Source: Alistipes sp. | Lineage (GTDB): Bacteria; Bacteroidota; Bacteroidia; Bacteroidales; Rikenellaceae | Assembly (NCBI GenBank): GCA_017631255.1 | Contig: JAGBTP010000018.1 | Coordinates: 1-64,000, forward strand | Length of the DNA: 64,000 nucleotides | Direction: 5' to 3' | Shown here: piece by piece, positions 35,870 through 44,361 of the stretch | Numbering within the stretch: position 1 is the stretch's first letter | Layout of the letters: each line of letters starts with the position of its first letter | The notes under the pieces: generated by a model | Databases searched by the model: none | The model's input: only the letters and a program-made list of their open reading frames with translations | Told to the model about the DNA's origin: nothing | Position numbers and translations under genes: made by a program

Positions 35870-36550
35870 ATGAGTACACTGAGAAACAAAATTTTAGAGG
35901 CTATTGTCAAGAAGTCGACGCTCAAGCAGCAGATTTTCGACAATACCTTCGCAACATTCAACGACCTCAAGGAGTCGCTCTTCGAGATGGCTTCGGAGAT
36001 CGACGACGAGCTCGATGGTCGCCTTGACCGTCGTGTGCGTATCGAGTATCGTGATAGGGGTAAGTTCGAGGCGCAGTTGCAGGTGGCGAGCGACATCCTG
36101 ATATTCCAGATGCACACCGATGTCTTTGAGTTCGACTCGAACCACATCATTTGGCAGAATAGCTATGTGCAGGAGAATAGGGATAACTCGTACATCGGCG
36201 TTATTAACATCTACAACTTCCTCTCCGACTCGCTAAAGTATAATCGTAGTGCCGATGAGGGTTACCTTGTGGGTCGCATATTCATCAATCGCGAAAAGTG
36301 CTTCTTCGTCGAGGGCAAGCGCCAGACGCTGGTGCGTCCTATGGCCTTTGGTCAGCGCAAGATTGATCGTGAGGCGCTGGTGGAGATTATCGAGACGGCG
36401 ATGAACTATGTTCTCAACTTCGACCTCCTGATGCCTCCCTACGAGGAGAATATTCGCGTTACGGTCGACCAGTTCAACACCAAGCTCGATAACTCGAAGT
36501 TTACGACGGGTAAGCGCCTGAGCTACGACTTTTCGATTGATGACATTTAG
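35870..36550 (+). CDS. conserved protein of unknown function
   Basis: 226 residues, cytoplasmic (no signal or membrane segment). Coding is secure: there is no competing frame, family-like codon use, and a start ATG after an A-rich stretch. The N-terminal 45 residues are predicted helical and charged. The middle has beta-type segments (DILIFQMHTDVFEFD, YVQENRDNSYIGVINIYNF). The C-terminus is amphipathic (ETAMNYVLNFDLLMPPYEEN). I recall similar proteins only from Bacteroidota and assign no function. It sits between a cell-wall hydrolase and a dipeptidyl peptidase. Confidence 0.75.
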   Translation: MSTLRNKILEAIVKKSTLKQQIFDNTFATFNDLKESLFEMASEIDDELDGRLDRRVRIEYRDRGKFEAQLQVASDILIFQMHTDVFEFDSNHIIWQNSYVQENRDNSYIGVINIYNFLSDSLKYNRSADEGYLVGRIFINREKCFFVEGKRQTLVRPMAFGQRKIDREALVEIIETAMNYVLNFDLLMPPYEENIRVTVDQFNTKLDNSKFTTGKRLSYDFSIDDI

Positions 36551-36601
36551 TCGCAAGGTGTTGAAAATGATGATAATATAAACTAAATACCTATAACTAC
36601 T

Positions 36602-38731
36602 ATGAGAAAACTTTTATGTACCGTAGCGGTGCTTATGGCTGCGATGACAGCATCGGCACAGGTGAGTTACTTGGAGATGATCGAGGCGCGCAACAGCGCA
36701 GCCCCCGACTACATCTCGCCCGCCTCGCTAACACCAGCGGCAGGCACAGATCAGTATATGGAGCTTGATGGCAAGGAGGTGAAACTCTACGACTATAAGC
36801 GTGCATCGGAGGGTAAGGTGGTCTTTACCAGCGATAAGCTGATTATGTCGTATGTTAAGTCGCCAGATGGCACTATGGCACTCTATGAGAAGTGGGATGG
36901 CGCATCTCCTCGTCAGGAGGTCTATCGACACTCGTACTTCTCGGACTACTATATCTCGTGCCCCGACGGCTCGACAATTAAGATTGACGATGTGCGCGAT
37001 ATCACCTTCTCGCCCGACTCGCGCTTCCTCGCTATGTCGTACAACAACGACATCTTCCTCTACAACCTCCAGACCAACGAGATTTACAATATCACCGACG
37101 ACGGTATGTGGAACCATATCATCAACGGTACCACCGATTGGGTCTACGAGGAGGAGTATGGCTTCACACAGGCATACGCATTCTCGCCCGACGGCGCTGA
37201 GATCTCGTATCTCAAGTTCGACGAGAGCAATGTCAAGGAGTTCGAGATGATGCGCTTCGATGGCAAGCTCTACAACGAGGCTTACCGCTTCAAGTATCCT
37301 AAGGCTGGTGAAGAGAACTCTATCGTTACGCTCCATACCTACAATATCGCTACTGGCGAGACCCGCACCGTAGACACTGGTGCTGAGGTAGATAAGTATT
37401 TGCCACGCATCGGCTATACCCCTGCGGGTAAGCTCTTCTACTACCGAGTGAACCGTCTTCAGAACCACTTTGAGGTGGTGCTTGTTGAGGGCGACGGCAC
37501 GCAGCGAGTTATCTACAATGAGCAGGATGACCGCTATGTGGAGCGTCCAAGCGATGCTACCATCACTTTTATCGACGGTGAGCACTTCATCGTGCGCGAG
37601 GAGACAACAACGGGCTACTTCCACCTCTACTTGCACTCTATAAACGAGGGTCGCCTCAATGCTATCACCGCAGGTGAGTGGGAGGTTACGCAGTTCGTGG
37701 GCCTTGCGCCAAACGGCAAGACTCTATATTATATGTCTACCGAGCAGTCACCTCTGGAGCGTCACCTCTACTCTGTGGAGCTTGACGGTAGCAACAAGAC
37801 CTGCTTGCTCTCAAAGCCAGGTTATTGGCGAGTATATCCATCGGCTGATATGAAGTATTTTGCTGCGGAACACTCTGCAACAGACTGCTATCCTACGGCT
37901 GCGGTGTACAATGCTAAGGGTAAGATGGTGCGCTCGCTTATGATTGAGGAGCCTACCGAGGCAGAGCCTGAGTATCAGCGCGTTTACTCGACCTTCACTA
38001 CCGAGCGTGGTGATGAGCTTCAGTACTACTTGATCTACCCTGAGAAGTTCGATAAGAATAAGAGCTATCCTGTGCTTATGACCCAGTACTCTGGTCCTGG
38101 CTCACAGGAGATTGCTAACCGCTACGCTACCGATTGGGAGGAGACTATGGCGCGTAACGGCTATATCGTTGCATCGTGCGATGCTCGTGGTACGGGCTAT
38201 CGTGGTGAGGCGTTCAAGAAGGTGACTTATGGCAACTTGGGCTACTGCGAGGTTGAGGATCAGATCTCGTTTGCTCGCCACCTCGGTCACTTGGAGTATG
38301 TCGATGCTTCGCGTATCGGTATCTATGGCTGGTCGTATGGCGGCTTTATGGCGTTGGGTTGCGCGCTCAAGGGTGACGGCCTCTTCAAGATGGCTATCGC
38401 TGTGGCACCTGTGACCTCTTGGCGCTACTACGACTCTATCTACACCGAGATCTATAACGGCCTGCCACAGGATAACCCTGCGGGCTACGACGATAACTCG
38501 CCTATCAACTTTGCCGATAGATTGAGCCCACACACCCGCCTCTTGATTATCCACGGTACGGCTGACGACAATGTACACTTCCAGAATGCTATGGAGATGT
38601 GCCGAGCACTGAACCACGCTGGCAAGCAGTACGATATGATGGTTTATCCTGACCAGAACCACTCGATGCGTCCTGACGATATGATTAACATTCGTCAGAA
38701 GATGGTCGACTTCTGCCTCGATAACCTCTAA
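36602..38731 (+). CDS. dipeptidyl peptidase IV, S9 family
   Basis: 709 residues. Signal peptide of about 19 residues (TASA-Q), N-terminal beta-propeller (about 80-460) and C-terminal alpha/beta hydrolase. The triad is Ser578 (GWSYGG), Asp655 (GTADDNVH) and His687 (QNHS). The propeller carries the EE pair (WVYEEEYGF) that binds the substrate N-terminus in DPP IV. It removes X-Pro or X-Ala dipeptides from peptide N-termini in the periplasm and supports peptide feeding. Confidence 0.95.
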   Translation: MRKLLCTVAVLMAAMTASAQVSYLEMIEARNSAAPDYISPASLTPAAGTDQYMELDGKEVKLYDYKRASEGKVVFTSDKLIMSYVKSPDGTMALYEKWDGASPRQEVYRHSYFSDYYISCPDGSTIKIDDVRDITFSPDSRFLAMSYNNDIFLYNLQTNEIYNITDDGMWNHIINGTTDWVYEEEYGFTQAYAFSPDGAEISYLKFDESNVKEFEMMRFDGKLYNEAYRFKYPKAGEENSIVTLHTYNIATGETRTVDTGAEVDKYLPRIGYTPAGKLFYYRVNRLQNHFEVVLVEGDGTQRVIYNEQDDRYVERPSDATITFIDGEHFIVREETTTGYFHLYLHSINEGRLNAITAGEWEVTQFVGLAPNGKTLYYMSTEQSPLERHLYSVELDGSNKTCLLSKPGYWRVYPSADMKYFAAEHSATDCYPTAAVYNAKGKMVRSLMIEEPTEAEPEYQRVYSTFTTERGDELQYYLIYPEKFDKNKSYPVLMTQYSGPGSQEIANRYATDWEETMARNGYIVASCDARGTGYRGEAFKKVTYGNLGYCEVEDQISFARHLGHLEYVDASRIGIYGWSYGGFMALGCALKGDGLFKMAIAVAPVTSWRYYDSIYTEIYNGLPQDNPAGYDDNSPINFADRLSPHTRLLIIHGTADDNVHFQNAMEMCRALNHAGKQYDMMVYPDQNHSMRPDDMINIRQKMVDFCLDNL

Positions 38732-38767
38732 TGGCGTAGGTCGCCTCGGGTAAGGCGATATGAATTG

Positions 38768-38800
38768 GATAGAGTCTGCTTTCGGGCAGGCTCTATCTTG
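38768..38800 (+). terminator. terminator after the DPP IV gene
   Basis: A 12-bp stem with one wobble (38768-38779 with 38786-38797), followed by TTGTTT. Confidence 0.75.
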
Positions 38801-38827
38801 TTTGCGTGGGTGAGTGGGTACAAAAAT

Positions 38828-38858
38828 TTTTGTAGTTAAAAAATTATTTGTATCTTTG
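38828..38858 (+). promoter_or_regulatory. promoter of efp
   Basis: TTTTG (38828-38832), an 18-base spacer and TATCTTTG (38851-38858). The leader is about 65 bases. Confidence 0.7.
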
Positions 38859-38926
38859 CGAGGTTATATCGCTGATAACGACTTAACGACATTTGGAACA
38901 TATAAATTAACTAAACATAAATCACT

Positions 38927-39499
38927 ATGACAATTACAGCATCTGACATTAAGATTGGTATGTGCGTAGAGATGGACGGCAAGACTTTCATCGTTGTCGA
39001 CTTCCAGCACTGCAAGCCAGGTAAGGGCCCAGCATTCGTGCGCTCAAAGCTCAAGAACCTCGAGAACGGTAATGTTCTCGACAAGACCTTCTCTTCAGTA
39101 TCACAGAAGATCGAGCAGGTTCGCGTAGAGCGTCGTCCATACCAGTTCACCTATGAGGATGACCTCGGTGCACACTTCATGCACACTGAGACTTTCGAGG
39201 AAATCAACATCGACAAGAACCTTATCAACAACGCAGACCTTATGGCTGACGGCCAGATCGTTGAGGTAATGTTCCACACCGAGAAGGAGACCGTTCTCTC
39301 AGCTGAGCTTCCTCCAATCGTTGATATGGAGGTTACTTACACCGAGCCAGGTGTTCGTGGCGATACCGCTTCAACTAACTCACTCAAGGCTGCTACTGTA
39401 AACACTGGCGCAACTATCAAGGTGCCTTTGTTCATTAACACCGGCGATAAGATTCGCGTTGATACTCGTACTCGTGAGTATTACGAGCGTATTAAGTAG
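38927..39499 (+). CDS. efp: elongation factor P
   Basis: 190 residues, three OB-like domains. Relieves ribosome stalling at polyproline. The loop KPGKGPAFVRSKL carries Lys at the position that is lysylated in E. coli EF-P, so this is the Lys type rather than the rhamnosylated Arg type. No modifying enzyme is in the window. Codon use is cleaner than in the neighbours, as expected for a highly expressed gene. Confidence 0.97.
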   Translation: MTITASDIKIGMCVEMDGKTFIVVDFQHCKPGKGPAFVRSKLKNLENGNVLDKTFSSVSQKIEQVRVERRPYQFTYEDDLGAHFMHTETFEEINIDKNLINNADLMADGQIVEVMFHTEKETVLSAELPPIVDMEVTYTEPGVRGDTASTNSLKAATVNTGATIKVPLFINTGDKIRVDTRTREYYERIK

Positions 39500-39520
39500 T
39501 TCGTGTGCTGATATGCAAAT

Positions 39521-39552
39521 AATAGGCTAACCCGAAAGGTTAGCCTATTTTG
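39521..39552 (+). terminator. intrinsic terminator of efp
   Basis: A perfect 12-bp stem (39521-39532 with 39538-39549, loop CGAAA), followed by TTTGTT. It may also serve the converging transglutaminase gene. Confidence 0.85.
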
Positions 39553-39598
39553 TTATATATATGTGTCGTGCAAAGAGAGGTGTGTAGCGGCGCAAGTT

Positions 39599-41026
39599 TT
39601 ATGGCTCTACCTCGTAGCCGATGACACCGTAGAATTTGTCCTCGTTTTCGTTGAGGCTCAGGATGAGCATACCCGAAAGTTGTGGCGTGATGCGAATGGT
39701 GAGCCTGCCATCTGGTGAGCACTCAAAGTCACGATGCCACTTAATCTTATTCTCGACAATGGCCCACTTGCCCGTGGTGCGAGGGTAGAAGCTAAAGGTG
39801 TAGGTCACGCCCTTGCGTAGGCGGTGGTGCATAGGTATGTCGACAATCCTTAGCGTAACGCCGTAGGTGGTGTAGATGATAGGCAAAGCCTCGATACGCT
39901 GATCCTTGATGTGTCGGGCTAAGGTGTGGCCATCAACGCCCGCATCCTCCCACTCCTTAGCATAAAGGTTGGCAACGGAGCTCATCTCGGGTTTGTAGAG
40001 CGGGTTGTCTTGGTTCTGCCTACGCCTATCATCCTCGGTGACAGCGGAGTAGTCAATGAGTACCTGTCGCTCCTTTTGGCCCTCCCTGCCGTAGACGATG
40101 CGCAGGTCGTCACTATCACGCAGTGTGTAGTTGATGTAGTAGATGCCGTCGCCCTCGTACTGCCACTCGCTAAGGTCGGTATTCGTGCGGTAGTTAACGA
40201 TATAGATGTTGTAGCGGCTATCCTTGAGCTTGATGCGGAAGGTGTAGCAGCGGCCCACGCGTAGCGTTCGGTGAAGTGGTATGTCGAGTAGCTCGACGAT
40301 TGCGCCATCACGACCAGGGTAGAGCTTTGGCATCTCGAGCCTATTGCTGCGCGCAAGGGCGAAGAAGCGGTCTATGTCGAGCTTGTAGAGCGCCCACTCG
40401 GCCGTAGCTGGGTGCATAGTGGTAAATTGGCTCGCTGTTATGGGTGTGTCGAGAAACTGATCCTCCTCGTTTTCGGGTAGGTGCGATAGTATCATCAACT
40501 TTGGGTCGACATCGTACCAGCACCACATCGTATTGCTATCGCGCGTGAAGATGTTGCCATTTACGCCGCCAGCACCCCAAGTGGGGTCGAGGAGCATACC
40601 CTTGCCGTCGAGGTCGACATATAACCAGGCGTGCCCCTTCTCGCCTATGACGCCATACCTATCTTTTGACTTGCCTGTAACGATGCGCGTGCGGATGCCG
40701 ACGCACTTGGCGATATGGTAGAATAGCTCGCAGTAGGCCTGACATACACCTCGTCGTGCCGCATAGCACTCGTCTGCGTGGTAGATGGAGTAGGTAGTGT
40801 CGTAGTCGATATTCTTGCACACCCACGCATATATCGCCCTCACCTTGTCGACCTTACTGCTGCGGTCCGCAACAATATTGTCGGCAAGGGCTTGGTATGA
40901 TACCCTTGAGGGGTGAACATACCCCTCCTTGAATGGTCGGTTGGTGGTAAACACGCGATGCTGTGGGTTAATGTGGTGTCTATTTTCGTATCTTGCGGTA
41001 TAGCGGACAGCGGTCGCAGTAGCCAT
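39599..41026 (-). CDS. transglutaminase-like protein with duplicated C-terminal module
   Basis: 475 residues. The transglutaminase-core triad is visible: Cys in RRGVCQAYC (near 94), His in GHAWLYVDL (near 132) and Asp in LLDPTWG (near 147). Two later segments repeat the pattern V-x-L-L/R-x-D-I-P-L/M-H-x-x-L-R-x-G-x-x-Y-T-F, so a beta domain has been duplicated. The start ATG at 41026 lies inside the 3' end of the DUF2851 gene (47-base overlap). An in-frame stop a few codons upstream rules out a longer form. There is no signal peptide, unlike many relatives. Likely a protease or peptidase-like fold; substrate unknown. Confidence 0.82.
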   Translation of the reverse strand: MATATAVRYTARYENRHHINPQHRVFTTNRPFKEGYVHPSRVSYQALADNIVADRSSKVDKVRAIYAWVCKNIDYDTTYSIYHADECYAARRGVCQAYCELFYHIAKCVGIRTRIVTGKSKDRYGVIGEKGHAWLYVDLDGKGMLLDPTWGAGGVNGNIFTRDSNTMWCWYDVDPKLMILSHLPENEEDQFLDTPITASQFTTMHPATAEWALYKLDIDRFFALARSNRLEMPKLYPGRDGAIVELLDIPLHRTLRVGRCYTFRIKLKDSRYNIYIVNYRTNTDLSEWQYEGDGIYYINYTLRDSDDLRIVYGREGQKERQVLIDYSAVTEDDRRRQNQDNPLYKPEMSSVANLYAKEWEDAGVDGHTLARHIKDQRIEALPIIYTTYGVTLRIVDIPMHHRLRKGVTYTFSFYPRTTGKWAIVENKIKWHRDFECSPDGRLTIRITPQLSGMLILSLNENEDKFYGVIGYEVEP

Positions 41027-41918
41027 TCTCGCAATACTCCCTCGTTAGCTGTATCAGTGCCTGACTGTCGAAGGCCGATTTGGCAACGGTGCCGTAGGTA
41101 TGCCAGAGCTTGATGTAGTTGTTGTCCTCGGTGGGGATGTTGTTGAGTAGGTCTATGGCCTGCTCAATGCGGTATGCCGAGTTGATGTAGACGCCATAGG
41201 TGAAGATGAGTGGTGCCACGAGGTTGATGCCTATGATGTCGCACTTGAACTGACCTATGCGGCGTGTTAGTGGTGGTCGGCGGTAGAGCTTGGCGATAAG
41301 CTCGGACCAATACTGCGAGCTGTCGCACGAGAAGATGTTGTATACATCCCTACGCGTGAGGCACGACATAACGCTCGACACGCTCACCCTGCCCTTATGC
41401 AACAATGCCGCTATCTGTGCAAGGCGTAGCGTAGGGTGGTTGTGGATGTACATACCTCGTAGCTTCCACGCATTGGCCGACATTGGCACCACGCGATACT
41501 TGGCAACAAGGTGTGCGTGCTCCTCCCTGAGCTGACGCACATAGCTATCCTCGTCGTAGAGGTCGAGTAAGCCTGAATTACCGAGCAGCAGCGCCTCGAG
41601 CGAGGTTAGTGAGTTGCTCTCACGCGTGATAGCCACATATTGTGTTATGTTGGCAAGGTCGGTCATCGGTAGCTTGTTGTGGCTGCCGCCGATAACCCTG
41701 AAAAGTAACATTATGAGCGTCTGGTTCCAGTCGTAGTTAGCCTGACGCAACATAGCGTCGATGTCGCACTGCTTGCGCACAAGGCGCTCACGAGTCAACT
41801 CGGTGAAGAGGTCGCATAGTATGCCCTTGTTGAGGGCTGCAATCTCCTTGAGGCACTCGGTGCGGGGCGACGATACCGCCCTCACAACCTCGTCATAACC
41901 GTGCTCTATGCTACTCAT
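40980..41918 (-). CDS. DUF2851 family protein, short form
   Basis: 312 residues. The C-terminal part matches DUF2851 well (DSQALIQL, the Cys-rich end EYCENGYCDRCPLYR). The middle has the WNQTLIMLLFRVIGG and HPTLRLAQIAALL segments typical of the family. Full-length members run to about 420-430 residues and begin with a beta-rich N-terminal domain that is missing here. The gene upstream ends 17 bases away, leaving no room for it. Function of the family is unknown. Confidence 0.75.
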   Translation of the reverse strand: MSSIEHGYDEVVRAVSSPRTECLKEIAALNKGILCDLFTELTRERLVRKQCDIDAMLRQANYDWNQTLIMLLFRVIGGSHNKLPMTDLANITQYVAITRESNSLTSLEALLLGNSGLLDLYDEDSYVRQLREEHAHLVAKYRVVPMSANAWKLRGMYIHNHPTLRLAQIAALLHKGRVSVSSVMSCLTRRDVYNIFSCDSSQYWSELIAKLYRRPPLTRRIGQFKCDIIGINLVAPLIFTYGVYINSAYRIEQAIDLLNNIPTEDNNYIKLWHTYGTVAKSAFDSQALIQLTREYCENGYCDRCPLYRKIRK

Positions 41919-41934
41919 CGCTCCTCTTTAGGGT

Positions 41935-42255
41935 TTAGAAGAGGTTGAGCTCGAGCATCGCCTCCTCGGTCATCATCGACTTATCCCACTGAGGCTCGAA
42001 GGTGAGCGTGATGCTTACCTTCTCCACACCCTGCACCTTCATCACCTCACGGTGAATCTCCTCGAGGAGCATATCGGCCATAGGGCAGTTGGGGGCTGTG
42101 AGGGTCATAATGATCTCGGCAGCACCCGTAGGGTCGTAGTTAATCTCGTAGATAAGTCCGAGATCGTAGATGTTGACCGGAATTTCGGGGTCGTATATGT
42201 TTTTGAGCGTGAGAACGATGTTCTTCTCAACGCTAAGAATCTCTTCAGGTGTCAT
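41935..42255 (-). CDS. SufT/MIP18-type (DUF59) iron-sulfur maturation protein
   Basis: 106 residues of the DUF59 fold: VKNIYDPEIPVNIYDLGLIY-like start, IIMTLTAPNCPMAD with the conserved Cys, and VEKVSITLTFEPQWD. Stand-alone proteins of this kind assist Fe-S cluster maturation. It follows a sufE gene by 23 bases on the same strand, which supports the assignment. Confidence 0.9.
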   Translation of the reverse strand: MTPEEILSVEKNIVLTLKNIYDPEIPVNIYDLGLIYEINYDPTGAAEIIMTLTAPNCPMADMLLEEIHREVMKVQGVEKVSITLTFEPQWDKSMMTEEAMLELNLF

Positions 42256-42278
42256 ATCTTGTCTATCGTTTCAAACTA

Positions 42279-42701
42279 TTACTTCTGCATCTGTGCAAAT
42301 ACTCGTGCGTCGAGCTTCATCTGTGCCACCATAGCCCTGAGGCCGTTGCTGCGCGTAGGCGATAGGTTCTCGCCCAGACCAATGGCGTCGATGAAGTAGA
42401 GGTCGATGTCGGCAATCTCCTCTGGTGTTCGGCCACTCATAACCCTGATGAGCAGGGTGATGATGCCCTTGGTGATGATGGCGTCGCTGTCGGCAGCATA
42501 GTACACCTTGCCGTCACGCATCTCCGACGACACCCATACCCTTGACTGGCAGCCCTCGATGAGGTACTTCTCCGTGCGCTTGCCCTCGTCGATAAACGGG
42601 AGCGAGTCGCTTAGGCTGATAAGGTAGTCGTACTTGTCGAGCCAATCGTCGAACATCGAGAACTCCTCGATGATGGCCTCCTGTATTGCATCTTGTTTCA
42701 T
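42279..42701 (-). CDS. sufE: cysteine desulfuration protein SufE
   Basis: 140 residues. Accepts persulfide sulfur from SufS on Cys51, found here at the expected place (IEGCQSRVW). The fold-typical segments DWLDKYDYLISL and GIITLLIRVMSGRTPEEI are present. It shares an operon with the SufT-like gene. SufBCDS genes are not in this window. Confidence 0.95.
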   Translation of the reverse strand: MKQDAIQEAIIEEFSMFDDWLDKYDYLISLSDSLPFIDEGKRTEKYLIEGCQSRVWVSSEMRDGKVYYAADSDAIITKGIITLLIRVMSGRTPEEIADIDLYFIDAIGLGENLSPTRSNGLRAMVAQMKLDARVFAQMQK

Positions 42702-42729
42702 ATTCTGTATCGTTTTTATTCGTTATTCA

Positions 42730-44337
42730 TTACTTAATCTCTCGCATAGGCCTTGCCTCCGATGCCCAGGGTCGCTCGATGCCGAGGATGTGGGCGATGG
42801 TGGGGGCTATCTCCACGATGCTAACCTCACGCTCCACAACCTGAGCCTTGCCACCACCACGGTAGATGATGAGCGGCACCTCACGGTCGTAGTTGTAGCC
42901 TGCATCTGCTGCCGAGCGGTATGAGTTATCCTCGATGGTCCAGCCTGGCTGCAAATCGATGATTACATCGCCTGAGCGAGTGGGGTAGAAACTCTGCTGC
43001 AAAAGGCGTGTGCGACCCTCGGAGAATGATGTGTTGCGCAACGATGATGCCGAGAGACTATTTGCTACGCCACGCAGTTGCAAGAGGAATGTTGCCACCT
43101 CCTCGCGTATGGTGTCAAGCGATAGACGCTTGTCGAGTATAACTCTCTGGTTGAGGTATAGGGCGTTGTTGGCAAAGCCGAGGACATAGTTCTCAGAGCC
43201 GTAGCGGGCGCCTAAGAAAGCGTTTACGATAACCTCCATCTGACGGATATTGAAGCGCTCGCGTTTGTGGCCCCCTACGGGGTTGTAGGATGGCGATGTG
43301 CCGTGTGCGGCAGTGAGTACTACCACGATTTTATGCGGACTATCCACCTGTGCGTAGACATAGGTGAGAAACTCCTCCAATGCCTTATCGAGGCGGTAAA
43401 TCATATCCTCATACTCGAGCGACTCGGTACCATAAGTCTGGGCTATGTAGCGAGGGGTGTCGAGAACGATGGTCAGCAGGTCGGGCGTAGTGTTCGAGGC
43501 GAGGCGCTCCTGAGCTATGAGTGTCGACGCAAACTCGAGGAGCATAGTGTTGCCCGCTGGGGTGTAGCACATAGCGCCAATCTTCGATTTCGAGAGGTTG
43601 AGGTCGATGTCACTAAGGAGCTCAGTGTGCTTATTCTTGATGCCCTCAATCACTGCCACCTCGCTGTTGTGGTAGCGTGTAGCGTCGTACAGTGGCGTCC
43701 AGCGGTTTTGCGCATACATCGAGTTGTTATCCGCCTCGTTGTACTCCTTGACCCACTGCGGTAGTGCGTAGAGGTATGCCGATGATGTTGTCCAATTTGT
43801 CCTATTCCTTTCGGCCCAATATGCCACGCCGCTATGTCCCGTAGCCACAATCGCCGAAAGAGGGTCTATCGCCACGGTGAAGTTTTTACTATTGGGGTAG
43901 GCGCTGAGGAGCATATCACCTACGGTTGGTGCGCTCAGGCGGTGGGGCGAGTAGCTACCCGTGCCCGTGCTGAACTCTACGGGGTGTGCCTTACTATCGC
44001 CGATGAGCGATACGCGTGATGAGTCTGTGTGGCTCCACCAGTGGCTGCCGATTACGCCGTGTGTCGATGGCTGCGTGCCTGTGGCAATGGTCGCAATGCC
44101 TGCGGCAGTGGCTGTGGTGGCGTAGTCGAGGTGTGCTGAGGTGAAGGTATAGCCTCCATTCATCAGACGGCGGAAACCTCCCTCGGAGAGGTTGTCGGCA
44201 TAGCGCTCAAGGTCGCTGCTGCGCATCGTGCCGAGGATTATGTTGACAACAAGCTGTGGCTCTGCGGCATTTACGCACAGAGGCACAACCATTATAGCGA
44301 GGGCTGCTACGGCCCTAAGTATTGTTCGTTTTAGCAT
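42730..44337 (-). CDS. alkaline-phosphatase-superfamily protein with degenerate metal sites
   Basis: 535 residues with a signal peptide (about 24, VNAA). Overall it follows the PafA-type phosphatase layout: the MR motif at 38-39, the TGTQPSTHGVIG stretch (86-97), LTAxHG (341-346) and the closing IVEIAPTIAHILGI. The usual metal ligands are largely replaced: Gly36 where VVDxMR has Asp, Arg296 and Gln300 where DYxxH is expected, and Ala344 in place of Asp in LTADHG. Candidate nucleophile threonines remain (74-77). It is probably a non-catalytic or altered periplasmic binding protein. Its start is 25 bases from the GSCFA gene stop. Confidence 0.8.
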   Translation of the reverse strand: MLKRTILRAVAALAIMVVPLCVNAAEPQLVVNIILGTMRSSDLERYADNLSEGGFRRLMNGGYTFTSAHLDYATTATAAGIATIATGTQPSTHGVIGSHWWSHTDSSRVSLIGDSKAHPVEFSTGTGSYSPHRLSAPTVGDMLLSAYPNSKNFTVAIDPLSAIVATGHSGVAYWAERNRTNWTTSSAYLYALPQWVKEYNEADNNSMYAQNRWTPLYDATRYHNSEVAVIEGIKNKHTELLSDIDLNLSKSKIGAMCYTPAGNTMLLEFASTLIAQERLASNTTPDLLTIVLDTPRYIAQTYGTESLEYEDMIYRLDKALEEFLTYVYAQVDSPHKIVVVLTAAHGTSPSYNPVGGHKRERFNIRQMEVIVNAFLGARYGSENYVLGFANNALYLNQRVILDKRLSLDTIREEVATFLLQLRGVANSLSASSLRNTSFSEGRTRLLQQSFYPTRSGDVIIDLQPGWTIEDNSYRSAADAGYNYDREVPLIIYRGGGKAQVVEREVSIVEIAPTIAHILGIERPWASEARPMREIK

Positions 44338-44361
44338 AGAGTGGCGTTTTAACTCGCAAAG

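Noticed and set aside
36728..37636. A 302-codon minus-strand frame inside the DPP IV gene
   Set aside because: Antisense shadow of a confident S9 peptidase; no start signal and no recognisable domain.
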